From: Lojkania enalia
Lineage: Eukaryota; Ascomycota; Dothideomycetes; Pleosporales
DNA: 64,000 bases
Reading direction: 5' to 3'
Assembly: GCA_010094045.1 (NCBI GenBank)
Contig: ML986597.1
Coordinates: 31,965-95,964 of the forward strand
Shown here piece by piece: positions 60,621-64,000 of the stretch. The notes beneath the pieces are model-generated. The model saw only the letters and a list, made by a program, of their open reading frames with translations, had not been told where the DNA came from and ran no database searches. Numbering within the stretch: position 1 is the stretch's first letter; each line of letters begins with the position of its first letter. The position numbers were made by a program, and so were the translations under genes.

Positions 60621-62760
60621 ATGTAAAGTACTATTAAGTAAGCTACCCTATTAAGTAAGCTAAAATTTCTTAGTAGTATATACAACAACTATTATATATA
60701 ATACCTTAACACCTATAAAGAGATAATATTTAGTAAGAAGGTAGAATTAAACTTACCTTTTAAACGTATAAAGCCGGCTAATTCTAAAGTTTATAAGCTG
60801 CTGTTAATATATTTAACGTATTTTACAAGTAAGTCGCCCACCTAAATAAGTCGCCTACTTTATTAGCTATCTCTATATTTAGAAGTATGTATTATAATAA
60901 CGCCTATAGGTATTATTATAATAATTTAATAGGGGATAGATATACTATTTATCTACTATTATATAAGTTCTAGTATTATATTTAGGCTTACTACAGCAGC
61001 TATAGTACTTCTAGTATAGCATGCCTACTCTTCTACACTTCCTACCTACATATACTTTATCCTCTAGCTACTTATCTACCTCTTTTTAAGTAGCTATCTC
61101 AGCAGCTTTAGCTTTAGTAAAACTACCTTACTTCTATAGAACCTTTTTTAATCACTTTTTACACTATAATAGAGCCTTATTTACTTCTTAAAGCTAACTA
61201 ATCTAACGCTAAAATAGTACGCATAAATAAGCTATCTATATAACACTTTTAGTAAGTAAATTAAGAGAATTATTAATTATAGTAGGTAAGCTATTCTAAT
61301 ACTTAGTAATATAGTCTTAAATTAGTATTGTTTAAGACCCTAGTTTAATAGTATTAGTTAGTATTTTTAACTCCTAGAGATAACTAGCTGCTAGTAGTAA
61401 TAATAGAGTACGAAGCTTAATATCGAGCTTTAATAGTACTATATTAGGATTATATAGTTCTAAACTAGTACCTTAAAAGCTTATATATATATTAGCCTTA
61501 ATAATAGAGTGCTAATATACTATACGAAAGGTTAGTAGAAAGTCGAGCTTTATAATATAGTAGATACTAGCTTATATAAGCTTATTAATCTTACGCCTAT
61601 ATACTTTCTTTAATAGCGAGAAGCAGCCTATATTTAAAGGCTGTAGTAGATATAATAAATATACTAGCATATATAATAGAATAATATCCTTCTTTTTATA
61701 GAGTAGCTAAAATTTAGTAGACCTATAGCTCTTATAACTATTAATAACTAGTAGACGATAAACGCCTGCTATATACTACCTTATATACTAAAGGTTAAAC
61801 TAGCTACTAATAACTTTAGGATCCTTATAAAGAGCTCTTTAATAGTTGTATTTTCGATAGAAGTATATTTTAAGCTTAGAAATGCGATTAATAAAGTTTA
61901 TTAGCTAGTTTTTACCGATCTAGTCTATAGAGTAAGCTCTGAGTAAATAGTTAGCTATATCTCGTATACTATTAATTATAGGAGGGTATCTATAAGATAA
62001 TAGGTCTAGTATATACTATATTATAGTTGATTCTTCTAGCTTTATAAGCTTCTTTAAATTAGGCTTATAATTGTATTATAAAGGTTTACTAGTATGTTAG
62101 TCTCTAAGTATTATTTGGGGGATACTATAGATAGCTGCAATACTTTATATACTCTAAATTTAATCTTAATTAATAGCTAAAATAGCTAGTAATATCTAAC
62201 CTTCTTAATAGATTAATTAAGGTTAAGGTAGTTACTATATTATATTGTAAGTAGGTAGGGTATAACTTCTTAGTAAAAACAGGCGACTTACTTAGGTAGG
62301 TAACTTACTTGTAAAATATATTAATATACCATAACCAACTCTCTAATAGAGATATAAAGGAACCTTTATACGTATTAATTACTATATAACCTACTAAAAG
62401 TCAACTATAATTAAAAAGTAGATAATTATATAATATATTCTTAACCTAGATTTATAAGAATTTATACTCTAGCTATATAAGGTAGTAGATATAGTAGATA
62501 AACTATTAGCTATATATAATATAGAGCTAGTAGATAAGAATTAGGCTAAGAAATTTATAATATATATAAATAAACTTAAAATATTATTTAATTAGATAAA
62601 GAACTATAAAAAGATATAAAAGAAGAATCTTAAAATTATTAATATATAGTTTAAACTTATTAAAGATATAAAGGCTATATATAATATTTATAATAAAAAT
62701 ATATATAACTTTAATATAATAAGCTTTTAGATAAGTATAATTAGGTTTATAAAAGTTGTT
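60621..62760 (+). mobile_element. Pogo element P3 (same type as P1), split by D4, 3' part lost or beyond recognition
   Basis: Begins ATGTAAAGTACTATTAAG right after a TA, inside Copia-3, with two tandem ATTAAGTAAGCT boxes. Its leader (60740-60815) matches P1 at about 14140-14215. After the D4 insertion it continues from 62324 with the transposase N-terminal region matching P1 from about 14240 (for example TATAAGGTAGTAGATATAGT at about 62476). Similarity fades after about 62750. Very AT-rich and broken by many stops. Confidence 0.75.
60816..62321 (-). mobile_element. Pogo element D4, probably internally deleted, inside P3
   Basis: 1506 bp with terminal inverted repeats ACGTATTTTACAAGTAAGTC (left) and the reverse complement ATATATTTTACAAGTAAGTT (right). 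TA duplications are at 60814-60815 and 62322-62323. Two AAGTAAGTCGCC-like boxes lie in tandem at each end. Minus-strand sequence around 61020-62100 resembles D2 transposase in order, but the element is over 300 bp shorter. Stops are frequent, so non-functional. Confidence 0.87.
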
Positions 62761-64000
62761 AGAGGGTAGATATTAAGGTAATAGACTTTATAAATATTAG
62801 CGTTTATAGACTAGTCCTAATTAAGACTAACTCTATTTAGATAGTTCTTCTAGAGAGCGCGCTTTACTAAGAAAGTAATAATAATATACTTCTTCCTACT
62901 CTATCTACTATAGTTTAATAGGTTATAAGCTTTTAGCTATATTTCCAGCTTATAGTAAATTAGATTAATTATTATATTGATCTTTATTTTACTATTACTA
63001 ACTAATAGGTAGCCTAATAGTAGTATTTAATTAACTAACCGAGTTTAGCTTATACTACTAATATAAAACGTAATATTATTATAGTAGACTATAAGAGAGT
63101 TATAAATTTAGTAAAAGATAGTAAAAATATTTTACTATAAGAAGCCGCTTTATAAAATTAAATTGTTGGTAAAGCTATTAAAAATATCTTAGAAGAAGTA
63201 TCTCTACTACCTAAACCTAGTAAGCTAATATACTAGAACCTACTACTATATCTAAATAATATAAAGCTGTAGGCAGTAAAACTTATCTAGTAAAATAATT
63301 TCGAGAATATTCGACGTACTAATAATACCTATAAGGTATAATATAACTAATAGTAGAAGAACTATTATAATTATATTAAGAAGAAAGCCTTTATTATAAG
63401 TATTCTACTTACTATAGTTTACTAAGAGATACTTAAAGGTCTATACTTATATAAGATAGTAGAAGTACTCTTAGATATTATCTTTAAGTACTATAAAGAG
63501 TAAGGTTTTATAGAAGAGTATATAATAATATAAAGAAATTATTCTATAAAAAGCTTTATATATAACCTTATTCTAAAGCTTTTCGCTTATCTTATTCTAC
63601 CTCCAGTTCTACCTCTTTTCCTATCTATATATAGTTATATACTCTCTTATAAGTAGTTTAATAGTTTTTCTATGTCCTTTTATATAAGGCCTATAAGTAT
63701 TAATAGAATTCTTAGGTCCCTAATCCCCTATATACTTTTATATACCTCTAAATAGATTTATACTATATTTAGACCTATTATCTTATATACGCTATTATAT
63801 TATATAGAAAAACTTAATACTACTAATAATAGCTACTTTAATAATATCGTATTAATTATTTATTTAAATATATCTAAGTCTAAAATATATCTAATTTAAT
63901 TTAAATTATAATATTTATATACTATTATATTAAATTATTTAGTTATTTAGATAGAATCTTAGAAACTTTCTATTAACTAAAGCTTTTAGGTTTAGAACTT
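62761..64000. other. Unrecognised RIP-degraded sequence
   Basis: TpA-saturated DNA of the same character as the transposon relics but with no match to any other element in the window that I could find. A plus-strand stretch at about 63290-63560 gives a weakly protein-like translation with scattered stops. I cannot say whether it is P3, another element or a decayed gene. Confidence 0.5.

Overview
The window reads as a transposon-filled, AT-rich block of a filamentous ascomycete genome (Pezizomycotina). Three things point there. Nearly every element is saturated with TpA and has lost CpA/TpG, the mark of repeat-induced point mutation (RIP). The elements are Ty3/Gypsy chromoviruses, Ty1/Copia and Fot1/pogo-type Tc1-mariner families typical of such fungi. 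The one clearly intact gene is a secreted proteinase K-like subtilisin with three short GT-AG introns (51-101 bp).

Layout. 1-10591: plus-strand Gypsy-A copy (A1) split by a 5654-bp Copia element (Copia-1). 10592-11151: a run of N. 11152-27660: a nest in which pogo element P2 holds a minus-strand Gypsy-A copy (A2). A2 holds a small TRIM-like element (12100-13365), pogo element P1 (14025-21532) and a GC-rich solo LTR (25355-25894). P1 in turn holds Copia-2 (14947-20600). 27661-51342: Gypsy-A copy A3, containing Gypsy-B1 (29620-44313), an internally deleted pogo element (44623-45745) and, inside its 3' LTR, a third pogo element (49386-51257). B1 itself contains a pogo element (33488-35325) and a complete Gypsy-A copy A5 (35438-41459). 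51343-54088: truncated Gypsy-A4 and minus-strand Gypsy-B2. 54089-59949: a low-copy island with the subtilisin gene (55330-56766, minus), an imperfect inverted repeat on either side of it and a decayed membrane-protein gene. 59950-64000: a minus-strand Copia relic invaded by pogo element P3, which is itself invaded by another pogo-like element, then unrecognised RIP-degraded sequence.

Most boundaries could be fixed because one copy of a family gives the uninterrupted sequence for another. This yielded 5-bp target duplications for most LTR elements (AATAA, ATTTT, TCTAG, CTACT, TATAG, CTAAC twice) and TA duplications for the pogo elements. The nest gives a relative time order, and the degree of RIP broadly follows it: Gypsy-A is the most eroded, Copia less, the solo LTR and outermost Gypsy-B2 LTR least.

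No element looks autonomous. Reading frames are broken by stop codons one transition away from Gln, Trp or Arg codons, and several catalytic Asp residues have become Asn. No tRNA, rRNA or CRISPR was seen. Element names are mine; family assignments come from motifs read in translation, not database searches.
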